Below the pieces are notes generated by a model. It saw only the letters and a program-made list of their open reading frames with translations. It was not told where the DNA came from and did not search any database. A DNA stretch of 26,370 nt from Ruminococcus sp. UBA5884 (GTDB lineage: Bacteria; Bacillota; Clostridia; Oscillospirales; Ruminococcaceae): the NCBI GenBank assembly GCA_002431975.1, contig DJFA01000032.1, positions 1,989-28,358 on the forward strand, in the 5' to 3' direction. A program made the position numbers and the translations under genes. Of the stretch, positions 1 through 6,650 are shown piece by piece; the stretch's first letter is position 1; each line of letters begins with the position of its first letter.

Positions 1-73
1 TCGCCCCTACAGAATAAACGAAAAATTTATTGTTTTTAATCATAAAATTTTACTGTCGAATTTGCGTTAATTA
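1..73. repeat. Inverted-repeat element A, right end (cut by window start)
   Basis: The first bases (TCGCCCCTACA, 1-11) are the end of the core arm seen complete at 5698-5722 and 22136-22158. Bases 56-73 (TCGAATTTGCGTTAATTA) match the outer terminus of the other copies. About 45 bases of AT-rich sequence lie between, as in the left half of copy B. The outer terminus overlaps the stop codon of sufB (67-69, minus strand), so the last codons and stop of that gene lie at the element boundary. The left half is outside the window. Confidence 0.8.
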
Positions 74-993
74 AGAAATGCTTCAACGATTACTTGTTCA
101 GCTTCTTCCGCTGTCATGCCGAGTGAACGGAGTTTGAGGAGCTGTTCATTATTTATTCTGCCGATTGCAGCTTCATGGATTATTGCCGCATCAAGATGTT
201 TTGCATTGATTTCAGGAATTGAACAGACTTCAGCCTTATCCATAATGATTGAATCGCACTGTATATGTGCATGGCATTCACAGTTTCCGACAGCTTTAGG
301 ATGGAAAACCTGTTTTGAATGACCTTTTGCGACTGAACGTGAAGTTATCTGAGCAGAACTGCCGTTTCCGTTGAGATTTATATCCATATCGGATTCAGCA
401 GCCTGACTGTCATGAGTCATAAGTCTTTCAATTACAAAAAGCTTTGATTTTTCGCCCATATCAACAGTAGTTTTTCTTATAGTTGAATCAACGCCTCTTA
501 TCTGTTCAGTATCAAGTGTGAATACAGAATTTTCTCCGAGAATTATATTTGTTACAGGATTGAGTACTCTTGCACCTGTACCTTCGCCTTCACCGTAATG
601 TTTTTCTTCATATCTTACATTGGCATTTTTTCCGACATGGAAAGTATGAACGCCGTCATGTCTGCTTTCATTGCAGCCGCTGTTGTGTATTCCGCAGCCT
701 GCAACTATTGTTACATCAGCACCGTCCTCAACGAAAAAGTCGTTGTATACCAAATCCATCATTCCGGAGGCATCAAGAACTACAGGTATATGAACCTGTT
801 CACCCTTTGTTTTTCCGTCTATATATATATCAATGCCGGGCTTATCAGTTTTCCTTACAATTTTTATATGTTCGCTGTCGCCGTGGCAGAGAGCAGTTCC
901 GTTGTATCTGAGATTGAAAGCACCGGTCTGACTGAATCCGAAAGAGTCTATCTGTTTTAATATTTTTTCAGTAGTACTGTCTAATATTGTCAT
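67..993 (-). CDS. sufB: SufB/SufD-family Fe-S cluster scaffold (minimal SufBC type)
   Basis: This is the scaffold subunit of a SUF iron-sulfur assembly system, acting in the cytoplasm with the SufC ATPase encoded just upstream. At 308 residues it is far shorter than classical SufB (about 465) or SufD (about 420) and resembles the reduced SufB of two-gene SufCB systems in anaerobes. The C-terminal third carries the family signature: CDSIIMDK (Cys246), CSIPEI (Cys257), IIHEAAIG (His273), then the helical end with NNEQLLKLRSLGM. By recalled alignment the catalytic-Cys position of E. coli SufB (DKCGAHTVP) is Ala here, with a Cys three residues later (DKAEVCSIP). The start ATG follows AAGGAG, and the gap from sufC is 15 bases, so the two form an operon. 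The stop codon falls inside the terminus of repeat element A. Family is certain; the minimal-system reading is inference. Confidence 0.9.
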   Translation of the reverse strand: MTILDSTTEKILKQIDSFGFSQTGAFNLRYNGTALCHGDSEHIKIVRKTDKPGIDIYIDGKTKGEQVHIPVVLDASGMMDLVYNDFFVEDGADVTIVAGCGIHNSGCNESRHDGVHTFHVGKNANVRYEEKHYGEGEGTGARVLNPVTNIILGENSVFTLDTEQIRGVDSTIRKTTVDMGEKSKLFVIERLMTHDSQAAESDMDINLNGNGSSAQITSRSVAKGHSKQVFHPKAVGNCECHAHIQCDSIIMDKAEVCSIPEINAKHLDAAIIHEAAIGRINNEQLLKLRSLGMTAEEAEQVIVEAFLN

Positions 994-1008
994 TATGATT
1001 TCTCCTTA

Positions 1009-1740
1009 TCAGTTATTTGGATTGTTATTAAGGCATCTGCATCCGGTTTCATCGCTGAGAAGAACCGGCAGTATTTCATCTTTTGAACCATAGGCTGAAA
1101 TTTTACCGTTTTCAATAATCATTATTCTGTCAGCCATTTTAATGATTCTCTCCTGATGGGAAATAAGAATGAGTGACTGATTTTTGAGTCTGTGAAGCTC
1201 TTCAAATTCCTTGACAAGCATTGAAAAGCTCCATAAATCGATACCGGCTTCAGGTTCATCGAATATGCAGAGTTTATGATTTCCGGCAAGAACGGTGGCA
1301 ATTTCTATTCTTTTCATTTCTCCGCCTGAAAGAGTTGAATCCACTTCACGGTTAAGGTATTCCCTTGCACAGAGTCCGACTTTACTGAGCAGATTGCAGC
1401 ATACCTCCTCCGGCAATGGTTTTCCGGAAGCAAGAGAGATAAGTTTTGAAACAGTCATTCCTTTAAATCTTGGCGGCTGCTGGAATGCGAATCCTATGCC
1501 GGCTCTTGCCCTGTGGTCGATATCAAAGCTGCTGATATCCTGACCATCAAGTATAATGCTGCCGCTCTGTGCTTTTTCTATGCCCATGAGAAGCTTTGCA
1601 AGAGATGATTTTCCGCCGCCGTTAGGACCTGTAACAACAAGCATTTCACCGTCTGCAAGGCTGAAATTCACATCATTTACAATATATCTTTCAGTACCGT
1701 TTTCATTGACTTTGAATGTCAGATTTTTTACTTCAAGCAT
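1009..1740 (-). CDS. sufC: SufC, ABC-type ATPase of the SUF system
   Basis: This is the cytoplasmic ATPase that energises Fe-S assembly on SufB. It is 243 residues, normal for SufC (about 250). Walker A is GPNGGGKSS near residue 40, followed by a Q-loop region (FAFQQPPRFKGM), the ABC signature LSGGEMKRIEIA, Walker B CIFDEPEAGID and the switch His in LILISHQE. Typical SufC reads DETDSGLD after Walker B; DEPEAGIDLW here is a variant that, from memory, occurs in two-gene SufCB systems of anaerobes. No membrane segment is present, which argues against a transporter. An AAGGAG ribosome site precedes the ATG. Its own promoter lies in the 64-base gap after the thioesterase gene, with the -35 overlapping that gene's stop region. 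No SufS or SufU gene is in view. Confidence 0.95.
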   Translation of the reverse strand: MLEVKNLTFKVNENGTERYIVNDVNFSLADGEMLVVTGPNGGGKSSLAKLLMGIEKAQSGSIILDGQDISSFDIDHRARAGIGFAFQQPPRFKGMTVSKLISLASGKPLPEEVCCNLLSKVGLCAREYLNREVDSTLSGGEMKRIEIATVLAGNHKLCIFDEPEAGIDLWSFSMLVKEFEELHRLKNQSLILISHQERIIKMADRIMIIENGKISAYGSKDEILPVLLSDETGCRCLNNNPNN

Positions 1741-1772
1741 TTTTATAAAACTCCTTTTTAATTATCATGAAT

Positions 1773-1801
1773 ATTATACCATAATAACATACTAAAATCA
1801 A
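1773..1801 (-). promoter_or_regulatory. Predicted sufCB promoter
   Basis: Read on the minus strand, TTGATT (1796-1801) and TATAAT (1773-1778) are separated by exactly 17 bases. It points into sufC about 35 bases upstream of its ATG. The -35 overlaps the end of the thioesterase gene. No Fe-S-responsive operator (IscR-like) was recognised. Confidence 0.7.
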
Positions 1802-1804
1802 TCC

Positions 1805-2236
1805 TTATCTGAATTCAAATCTGTCATTGAATGCGTTGAAAATTTCAGGGAAATCTCTTTTTATTCTTACAGGTCTGAAATCCATATTAACAAAGCAGTG
1901 AGAAGTATTTCCGGTTACGCAGAGAGTATTTGTATCATTGTCATAAACTTCATATTCAACAGAGAATTTTGCTCCGCCGAAAGCAGTAAGCTGGGATTCA
2001 ATTCTGAAAATCTGACCGTAATGCATAGCATTTTTATACTGGCATGATGCGGAAAGAACCGGAATCATTATTCCGTTTTCCTCCATTCTGCTGTAAGGAT
2101 AACCGGCTTTTTCGAGGAAATCAATTCTTGCCTCCTCAAACCAGCGTATATAATTTGAATGATGAACGATTTTCATTGCATCAGTTTCATAGTAGTTGAT
2201 TTTTCTTGAATAATAATTTATGAATTTTCCTTCCAT
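1805..2236 (-). CDS. Acyl-CoA thioesterase, hotdog fold (YbgC/FadM-like 4HBT family)
   Basis: This 143-residue protein is a single hotdog-fold domain expected to hydrolyse acyl-CoA thioesters in the cytoplasm. The N-terminus holds the family signature YYETDAMKIVHHSNYIRWFEEARIDFL: the Asp in ETDAMKIVHH is the usual catalytic residue of the 4-hydroxybenzoyl-CoA thioesterase group, and YIRWFEEAR is the start of the central helix. Length matches YbgC/FadM proteins (about 135). The ATG is preceded by a perfect AGGAGG (2245-2250, complement) at 8 bases. It lies upstream of sufCB on the same strand, but each has its own promoter-like sequence, so the link may be read-through only. Substrate chain length cannot be told from sequence. 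Confidence 0.88.
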   Translation of the reverse strand: MEGKFINYYSRKINYYETDAMKIVHHSNYIRWFEEARIDFLEKAGYPYSRMEENGIMIPVLSASCQYKNAMHYGQIFRIESQLTAFGGAKFSVEYEVYDNDTNTLCVTGNTSHCFVNMDFRPVRIKRDFPEIFNAFNDRFEFR

Positions 2237-2272
2237 ATTGAAAACCTCCTGATTTATGTTTTCCTGATATTT

Positions 2273-2301
2273 ATTATATATCAGATTTTCATCAAATGCA
2301 A
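2273..2301 (-). promoter_or_regulatory. Predicted thioesterase promoter
   Basis: On the minus strand TTGCAT (2296-2301) and TATAAT (2273-2278) are 17 bases apart, giving a leader of about 30 bases before the thioesterase ATG. The -10 is perfect and the -35 matches 4 of 6. Confidence 0.6.
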
Positions 2302-2427
2302 TTATTAAAAATCTGATTTTTTTATAAATTTTTTATAATAATCCTACACCAGACCATTGATAAAGCATATATTATAAATAAAGGGAAATCATATTATCAT
2401 CATATTTTTCTGAAAGGGGAAACGATA

Positions 2428-2823
2428 ATGATTTTTTATACAAATGAGAGAAATTTCTCAAAGAATCAGATATATAAGCTTTTCAAGTCAGCAGACTGGG
2501 AATCTGCCGATTATCCTGAAAAGCTTTTCAATGCGGTTTCACATTCTGAAACAGTGATATCTGCATGGGACGATGAAAAATTCATCGGAATAATGACAGC
2601 TGTTTCAGATGGTGATATGAATGTATTTTTCCCGTATCTGCTGATTGATAAGGCGTACAGAGGGCAGGGAGTCGGAAAAACAATAGTTTCAATAATGCTC
2701 AGACGCTACAGCAGTTTTTACAGAAAAGTTCTTGTATGCGATATCGAAAAAACAGGATTTTATGAGAAAAACGGCTTTGTATGCGAGGTAAATCAAAGAC
2801 CGATGATGAAAATTGACAAATAA
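2428..2823 (+). CDS. GNAT-family N-acetyltransferase
   Basis: This 131-residue protein is a single GNAT acetyltransferase domain that would move an acetyl group from acetyl-CoA to an amine; the acceptor is unknown. The acetyl-CoA pyrophosphate loop is clear (AYRGQGVGKTI, near residue 76), preceded by beta-strand 4 with LLIDKAYRG and followed by the C-terminal FYEKNGF motif near residue 110. It is slightly short for the family (about 140-170). The start follows AAAGGGG with a 10-base gap. The P-loop ATPase gene starts 65 bases downstream and may be cotranscribed. The promoter upstream (2300-2427) is AT-rich but no good -35/-10 pair was found. Confidence 0.88.
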   Translation: MIFYTNERNFSKNQIYKLFKSADWESADYPEKLFNAVSHSETVISAWDDEKFIGIMTAVSDGDMNVFFPYLLIDKAYRGQGVGKTIVSIMLRRYSSFYRKVLVCDIEKTGFYEKNGFVCEVNQRPMMKIDK

Positions 2824-2888
2824 ATTAACATAAATTCGGATAACAGCATATTATTTTAATAAATCTGCATTACGGAGGCTGTTTTATT

Positions 2889-3953
2889 ATGAAAATTCAG
2901 AATTATTTTCTCGGAGGCGTTTCTGCTGAAGGATTTTATTCAAAATTCAGAAATATAATCGGAAAAGACGGTTATTACACATATATCCTCAAGGGCGGTC
3001 CCGGAACTGGAAAATCAACTCTTATGAAAAAAATTGCAGAACATTTTTCTGAATATGATGCTGAAAAATATTTTTGCTCATCTGATATGAAATCTCTGGA
3101 CGCTGTTGTTGTAAATGATAAAAAATTCATAGTTGTTGACGGGACTGCTCCTCATGTATTTGACCCTGTTTATCCGGCTGTTTCACAGGAAATAATCAAT
3201 CTTGGTGAATTCTGGGATAAAAATCAGCTTCAGAAACATGAAAATGCGGTAAAATACTTTTTTGATGAAAATGCAGCCTGCCATAAAAAAGCCGCAAGAT
3301 ATGCAAAGGCTCTTTCACAGATAAACAGTGATATATTTACTGCCGCCGAAAAAAGTCTTGAATACAGCAAGCTTTCTGCATATAAGGAAAGACTCTGCCG
3401 TAAGCTTTTCCCGAAAAACTCTGACAGAGAAGCCGGAAAAACTGAGTATAAACAGCTTTCTGCCCTTACATCTGACGGATATATAACTCATAATATTGAT
3501 GATGACTACAATATTTTTGTACTCAAGGACAATTATTTTGCCGGAAGCGATTATCTGCTCAGAGGAATTGCTGATTATGCAAAGGAAAAAGGCTATGATG
3601 TCACAGTAAGCGAATTTACTCTGATATTCGGATTTACTTTTGAACATATTCTCATTCCTGAACTGAAGCTCGCTTTCCTGACTGACAGCTTTATAAACAA
3701 GCTTAATCTTTCATCGGATAATCAGATAAATTTTGCAAGATTCTATGACAAGGAAATACTTGATACATTTAAAAACAGAATCAGTTTCAATAAAAAGGCT
3801 GTTTCAGAACTCATAAAGGAAACTTCAAAAACAATTGATACTGCTCTTGACATACATAATCAGCTTGAAACTTATTATGTAGATGCACTCGATTTTGAAA
3901 AAATCAATTCATTGTCAGAAAATCTTATCAGAAAACTTGAAAATCCTTCATGA
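2889..3953 (+). CDS. P-loop ATPase, PRK06851-like, with degenerate second half
   Basis: This 354-residue cytoplasmic protein of unknown role carries a textbook Walker A at residues 36-44 (GGPGTGKST) in the context TYILKGGPGTGKSTLMKKIAEHF. It resembles a widespread Bacillota family (PRK06851) in which a nucleotide-binding domain is duplicated. Here the second copy is visible from about residue 210 (NIFVLKDNYFAGSDYLLRGI), aligned to the first by hydrophobic pattern and by matching later strands (VNDKKFIVVDGTA against IPELKLAFLTDSF), but its P-loop is lost: KDNYFAGSD replaces KGGPGTGKS. So one active and one dead NTPase half is the likely state. The start ATG follows CGGAGG at 10 bases. Family assignment is from memory; function is not inferred. 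Confidence 0.8.
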   Translation: MKIQNYFLGGVSAEGFYSKFRNIIGKDGYYTYILKGGPGTGKSTLMKKIAEHFSEYDAEKYFCSSDMKSLDAVVVNDKKFIVVDGTAPHVFDPVYPAVSQEIINLGEFWDKNQLQKHENAVKYFFDENAACHKKAARYAKALSQINSDIFTAAEKSLEYSKLSAYKERLCRKLFPKNSDREAGKTEYKQLSALTSDGYITHNIDDDYNIFVLKDNYFAGSDYLLRGIADYAKEKGYDVTVSEFTLIFGFTFEHILIPELKLAFLTDSFINKLNLSSDNQINFARFYDKEILDTFKNRISFNKKAVSELIKETSKTIDTALDIHNQLETYYVDALDFEKINSLSENLIRKLENPS

Positions 3954-3968
3954 GTTACAATACAATTT

Positions 3969-4006
3969 TACGGTCGGACTTTTTTTAAAGCCTGACCGTT
4001 TTTTAT
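3969..4006 (+). terminator. Intrinsic terminator after the P-loop ATPase gene
   Basis: ACGGTCGG and CCTGACCGT form a stem with one mismatch around an AT-rich loop, followed by TTTTTTA. It sits 15 bases after the stop codon. Confidence 0.8.
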
Positions 4007-4071
4007 GCTTTATCTTTGCATTTATTGTGCATAAACACTATTTTGTACTATTAAATTTGTAAACTATAATA

Positions 4072-4100
4072 TTGACTTTAATTATACAATATGATACAAT
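4072..4100 (+). promoter_or_regulatory. Predicted ybaK promoter
   Basis: TTGACT (4072-4077), a 17-base spacer and TACAAT (4095-4100) precede the ybaK ATG by about 50 bases. The surrounding 3960-4152 region otherwise holds only the terminator and AT-rich sequence. Confidence 0.65.
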
Positions 4101-4152
4101 TTATTTAATGATGTTAAAACAAATTATATATTATATATAAAATGAGGCAGTT

Positions 4153-4635
4153 ATGAAAAAACACGAAAAAACCAATGTTATGCGTATACTCGACAAGCTC
4201 GGACTTGATTATGAATTTCATTGCTATACTGATACAGATGCAGTCAGCGGAACTGAAGTTGCTGAAGCTCTCGGACAGAATCCGGAATGCGTTTTCAAAA
4301 CTCTTGTGACTTCCGCTAAAAACGGAACTTATTATGTATTTATGGTGCCTGTAAAGGAAGAACTTGACCTTAGGAAAGCTGCTGCCTGTGTGAATGAAAA
4401 AGCAGTTTCAATGATAAAATCAAAGGATTTGCTGCCTGTTACAGGATATATACACGGAGGCTGTTCTCCGATAGGTATGAAAAAACAGTTTGTAACCGTT
4501 ATCCATAAAACTGCTCCGGATTTTGAAACTATTTTTTTCAGTGCCGGAAAAATCGGTTATCAGATTGAGATGAATTTCAATGAACTCAAAAAAGCTGTTG
4601 ATGTAAAAACAGCAGATATAATTGTGAAAAAATAG
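4153..4635 (+). CDS. ybaK: YbaK/EbsC-family Cys-tRNA(Pro) deacylase
   Basis: This 160-residue cytoplasmic editing enzyme is expected to hydrolyse Cys mischarged on tRNA-Pro, correcting a ProRS error. The sequence is full length for the family. Visible signatures are the N-terminal helix MKKHEKTNVMRILDKLG, the ECVFKTLVT strand with the conserved Lys, and the GGCSPIGMKK loop near residues 97-106 that is typical of YbaK. The ATG has only a weak site (GAGGC). The next gene, a secreted dockerin protein, starts 17 bases downstream with its own ribosome site, so the two may share a transcript although their roles are unrelated. Confidence 0.9.
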   Translation: MKKHEKTNVMRILDKLGLDYEFHCYTDTDAVSGTEVAEALGQNPECVFKTLVTSAKNGTYYVFMVPVKEELDLRKAAACVNEKAVSMIKSKDLLPVTGYIHGGCSPIGMKKQFVTVIHKTAPDFETIFFSAGKIGYQIEMNFNELKKAVDVKTADIIVKK

Positions 4636-4652
4636 AAGGGAAGTTGTTAATT

Positions 4653-5501
4653 ATGAGAAGCCATTTTTCATGTGTGAAAGCCGTTATGCTGAGTGCTGCA
4701 ATGCTTTTAACCTCAGCAGCCGTACCTTATGCAGTTATGAATGACCCGTCATCAGCCATTATTACAGCGTCAGCTGCATCAAGTACATACACAATCACAC
4801 CGAACCAGACAGTTGATTATTCAAAACTGCCTGAAGATGACAGGATGATAGGCTGGGAATGGTCAGAATTCGGAATACCTGCAAATGAAAAGGTTACAAA
4901 GGTAGAAATAAATATTTCAGCTTCAAAGGCAATAGGCAAGTGGCAGGGAGCATTCGGAACATCAACAACAGTATCACCTGATTACTGGACACAGACAGAT
5001 GAGATGGAGCAGAAAATTTCAGGTACATCAGGAACAATAACATGGAATGTTGATTCAGCTACATCAAAGATTATCCAGTACGGCTACGGCGGAGAACTTA
5101 AATGGGGAATCTGGTGGATAGACTGCGGAACATTCACAATAGATTCAATAAAGGTATATACAGATGGTTCATCATCTGCAACCACAACTACAAAAACACC
5201 TGAAGTTACAACAGCTCCTGCGGTTACAACTATGGTTACAACAACATCAAAGGCTGCTGTTTCATCATCAGATGTTACTTCAGGCGGAGATGTAAAGCCA
5301 ACACTTATCGGCGATATTACAGGTGACGGAGATATAGATGTAAGAGATGTAACTCTGCTTAATCAGTACATAGTAAAGCTTACTGACCTTGACGCTCAGC
5401 AGATAGCAAATGCCGATATTATCAAAGACGGAAAAATTGACCTCAAAGACTTGGGACAGCTTAAAAAGTACCTTATCAAGGTTATTGATTCACTTGAATA
5501 A
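4653..5501 (+). CDS. Secreted dockerin protein with putative carbohydrate-binding module
   Basis: This 282-residue protein is exported and likely docked on a cellulosome scaffoldin. Order: a signal peptide with hydrophobic core AVMLSAAMLLTSAAV and a cleavage region near residue 45; a beta-rich, Trp-rich domain of about 120 residues (GWEWSEFG, GKWQGAFG, KWGIWWIDCGTF); a Thr/Ser linker (TTTTKTPEVTTAPAVTT); and a type I dockerin with two calcium-loop repeats starting at residues 220 (GDITGDGDIDVRD) and 254 (ADIIKDGKIDLKD). No catalytic domain is evident, so the Trp-rich domain is probably a binding module resembling those of ruminococcal cellulosomal proteins; I cannot assign a CBM family. I chose the ATG at 4653, 11 bases after GAAGGGA, over an upstream TTG at 4644 that is too close to it. 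Confidence 0.85.
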   Translation: MRSHFSCVKAVMLSAAMLLTSAAVPYAVMNDPSSAIITASAASSTYTITPNQTVDYSKLPEDDRMIGWEWSEFGIPANEKVTKVEINISASKAIGKWQGAFGTSTTVSPDYWTQTDEMEQKISGTSGTITWNVDSATSKIIQYGYGGELKWGIWWIDCGTFTIDSIKVYTDGSSSATTTTKTPEVTTAPAVTTMVTTTSKAAVSSSDVTSGGDVKPTLIGDITGDGDIDVRDVTLLNQYIVKLTDLDAQQIANADIIKDGKIDLKDLGQLKKYLIKVIDSLE

Positions 5502-5518
5502 TATATTTTTATATTATA

Positions 5519-5552
5519 AAAGCAGTCATTTTATATAATGGCTGCTTTTTTA
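5519..5552 (+). terminator. Intrinsic terminator after the dockerin gene
   Basis: AGCAGTCATT (5521-5530) pairs with AATGGCTGCT (5537-5546) through ten pairs, one of them G-U, with a six-base loop and a T run to 5551. Confidence 0.88.
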
Positions 5553-5553
5553 T

Positions 5554-5582
5554 TTGCCAATATCGGCTTTTTATGATAGAAT
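5554..5582 (+). promoter_or_regulatory. Predicted trmB promoter, upstream of repeat element B
   Basis: TTGCCA (5554-5559), a 17-base spacer and TAGAAT (5577-5582) each match consensus at 5 of 6. It starts right after the dockerin terminator. If used, the whole of repeat element B is transcribed in the trmB leader. A weaker alternative (TTGAAA 5623-5628 / TAATCT 5646-5651, 17-base spacer) lies inside the element. Confidence 0.5.
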
Positions 5583-5590
5583 AATAAGTA

Positions 5591-5750
5591 TTAAACGGAA
5601 ATTCGATATTAAAATTTTGTAATTGAAAATAAGAAATTTTCTTCATAATCTGTAGGGGCGACCATTGGTCGCCCGTTGTGGCATACTGTAAACCGAGCGG
5701 GCGACCAATGGTCGCCCCTACAAATGATAATCATCGAATTGGCGTTATTA
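5591..5750. repeat. Inverted-repeat element B (complete copy, about 160 bp)
   Basis: Imperfect outer inverted termini (left TTAAACGGAAATTCGATAT from 5591, right ATCGAATTGGCGTTATTA to 5750) flank a core with a perfect 25-bp inverted repeat at 5651-5675 and 5698-5722. Each core arm contains GGGCGACCATTGGTCGCCC or its complement, which is itself a 9-bp palindrome around one central base. The left flank between terminus and core is longer (about 40 bases) than the right. No transposase is encoded. It sits between the dockerin terminator and trmB, ending about 10 bases before the trmB ribosome site. Confidence 0.9.
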
Positions 5751-5773
5751 AAAATAAAAAGGTGGATTTATTT

Positions 5774-6430
5774 ATGAGAATAAGAAGAAAACCATGGGCA
5801 AAGCCAGAACTTGAAGCCTGTCCTTTCTGCGTCCAGAAGCCTGAAGAGCTTAAAAACAGATGGAATACCGCTTTTAAGGATAATTCAAAGCCTGTATATA
5901 TGGAACTCGGCTGCGGAAAAGGCGGATTTATTTCACAGATTGCACCGGCTAACCCTGATATAAATTTTATTGCGGCAGATATAAAAAGTGAAATGCTCGG
6001 ACTCGCAAAACGTAAACTTGAAGCTGCCTACAATGAAAAAAATATTCCTGCGGACAATATACTCATAATGTGCCAGAATATTGAAAGAATTGAAAATGTA
6101 TTCGGAGAAAATGACAGTATTGACCGTATATACATAAATTTCTGCAATCCATGGCCGAGAGCAAAACATAAAAAACGCCGTCTTACCCATTCAAGACAGC
6201 TTATGCAGTACAGAAAATTTCTTGCTGACGGCGGAGAAATCCATTTTAAAACTGATGATGATATGCTCTTTGATGAATCATTTGAATACTTCAATGAATG
6301 CGGATTTACCGAGCTTTTCAGAACATATGACCTCCATGCTGAAAACCTTCCTGACAATATTGTCACAGAGCATGAAATTATGTTTACAGAAATGGGCAAA
6401 ACAATAAAAGCTGCTGTTTTCAGAAAATAA
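5774..6430 (+). CDS. trmB: tRNA (guanine-N7-)-methyltransferase
   Basis: TrmB makes m7G46 in the variable loop of tRNAs using S-adenosylmethionine. The 218-residue protein has the SAM-binding motif MELGCGKGGF (around residues 43-52), the acidic ribose-binding strand FIAADIKSEM, the family motif INFCNPWPRAKHKKRRL (usually PDPWP; Asn-Pro-Trp-Pro here) and the C-terminal HFKTDDDMLF. I chose the ATG at 5774 because GGTGG lies just upstream. A longer in-frame reading from 5678 would encode 32 extra residues derived from repeat element B, not homologous to TrmB. The element therefore occupies the leader, where its hairpins could affect expression. Confidence 0.93.
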   Translation: MRIRRKPWAKPELEACPFCVQKPEELKNRWNTAFKDNSKPVYMELGCGKGGFISQIAPANPDINFIAADIKSEMLGLAKRKLEAAYNEKNIPADNILIMCQNIERIENVFGENDSIDRIYINFCNPWPRAKHKKRRLTHSRQLMQYRKFLADGGEIHFKTDDDMLFDESFEYFNECGFTELFRTYDLHAENLPDNIVTEHEIMFTEMGKTIKAAVFRK

Positions 6431-6453
6431 TTTAAAAAAATTGCTTTTTTTAC

Positions 6454-6482
6454 TGGACAAATTACTTTTATCATGTTATAAT
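6454..6482 (+). promoter_or_regulatory. Predicted pyrimidine operon promoter
   Basis: TGGACA (6454-6459) and a perfect TATAAT (6477-6482) are 17 bases apart. Transcription would start near 6489, immediately before the PyrR-binding structure. Confidence 0.8.
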
Positions 6483-6496
6483 GAAAGATAAGAAAA

Positions 6497-6616
6497 ATCC
6501 TTTAAGTTAATCCGGAGAGGTTGACAAGGTATTATTTATGTTTTTATAGTATAGCTGTATGTTTTTATATGATACTGTAATTATACCTGTCTGCCTTCTG
6601 CGGACAGGTATTTTTT
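6497..6616 (+). promoter_or_regulatory. PyrR-dependent attenuator in the pyr leader
   Basis: Three mutually exclusive structures can be drawn. The PyrR-binding hairpin has the conserved TCCGGAGAGGTT loop region (6511-6522) with GTTAA.CC pairing to GGTTGAC and a lower CCTT/AAGG stem. The antiterminator pairs GACAAGGTAT (6523-6532) with ATACCTGTC (6583-6591), one base bulged. The terminator is TACCTGTCTGC (6584-6594) with GCGGACAGGTA (6600-6610) around CTTCT, then TTTTTT. By the known Bacillus mechanism, UMP-bound PyrR holds the first hairpin, frees the terminator and stops the operon. Only one site is visible here, before pyrR. Confidence 0.9.
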
Positions 6617-6650
6617 ATTATTGCAGTCTGCTGAACGGAGGTGCAGAATA

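Noticed and set aside
5521..5551. Outer end of repeat element B
   Set aside because: This hairpin is the dockerin terminator. It differs in sequence from the element termini and is absent from the other copies.
5651..5722. CRISPR array, because of repeated GGGCGACC units
   Set aside because: There are only two units, in opposite orientation, with no regular spacers and no cas genes; they are arms of one inverted repeat.
5678..5773. N-terminal extension of TrmB (32 residues, starting MAYCKPSG)
   Set aside because: It is a reading of repeat element B, has no TrmB homology, and the ATG at 5774 has a proper ribosome site.
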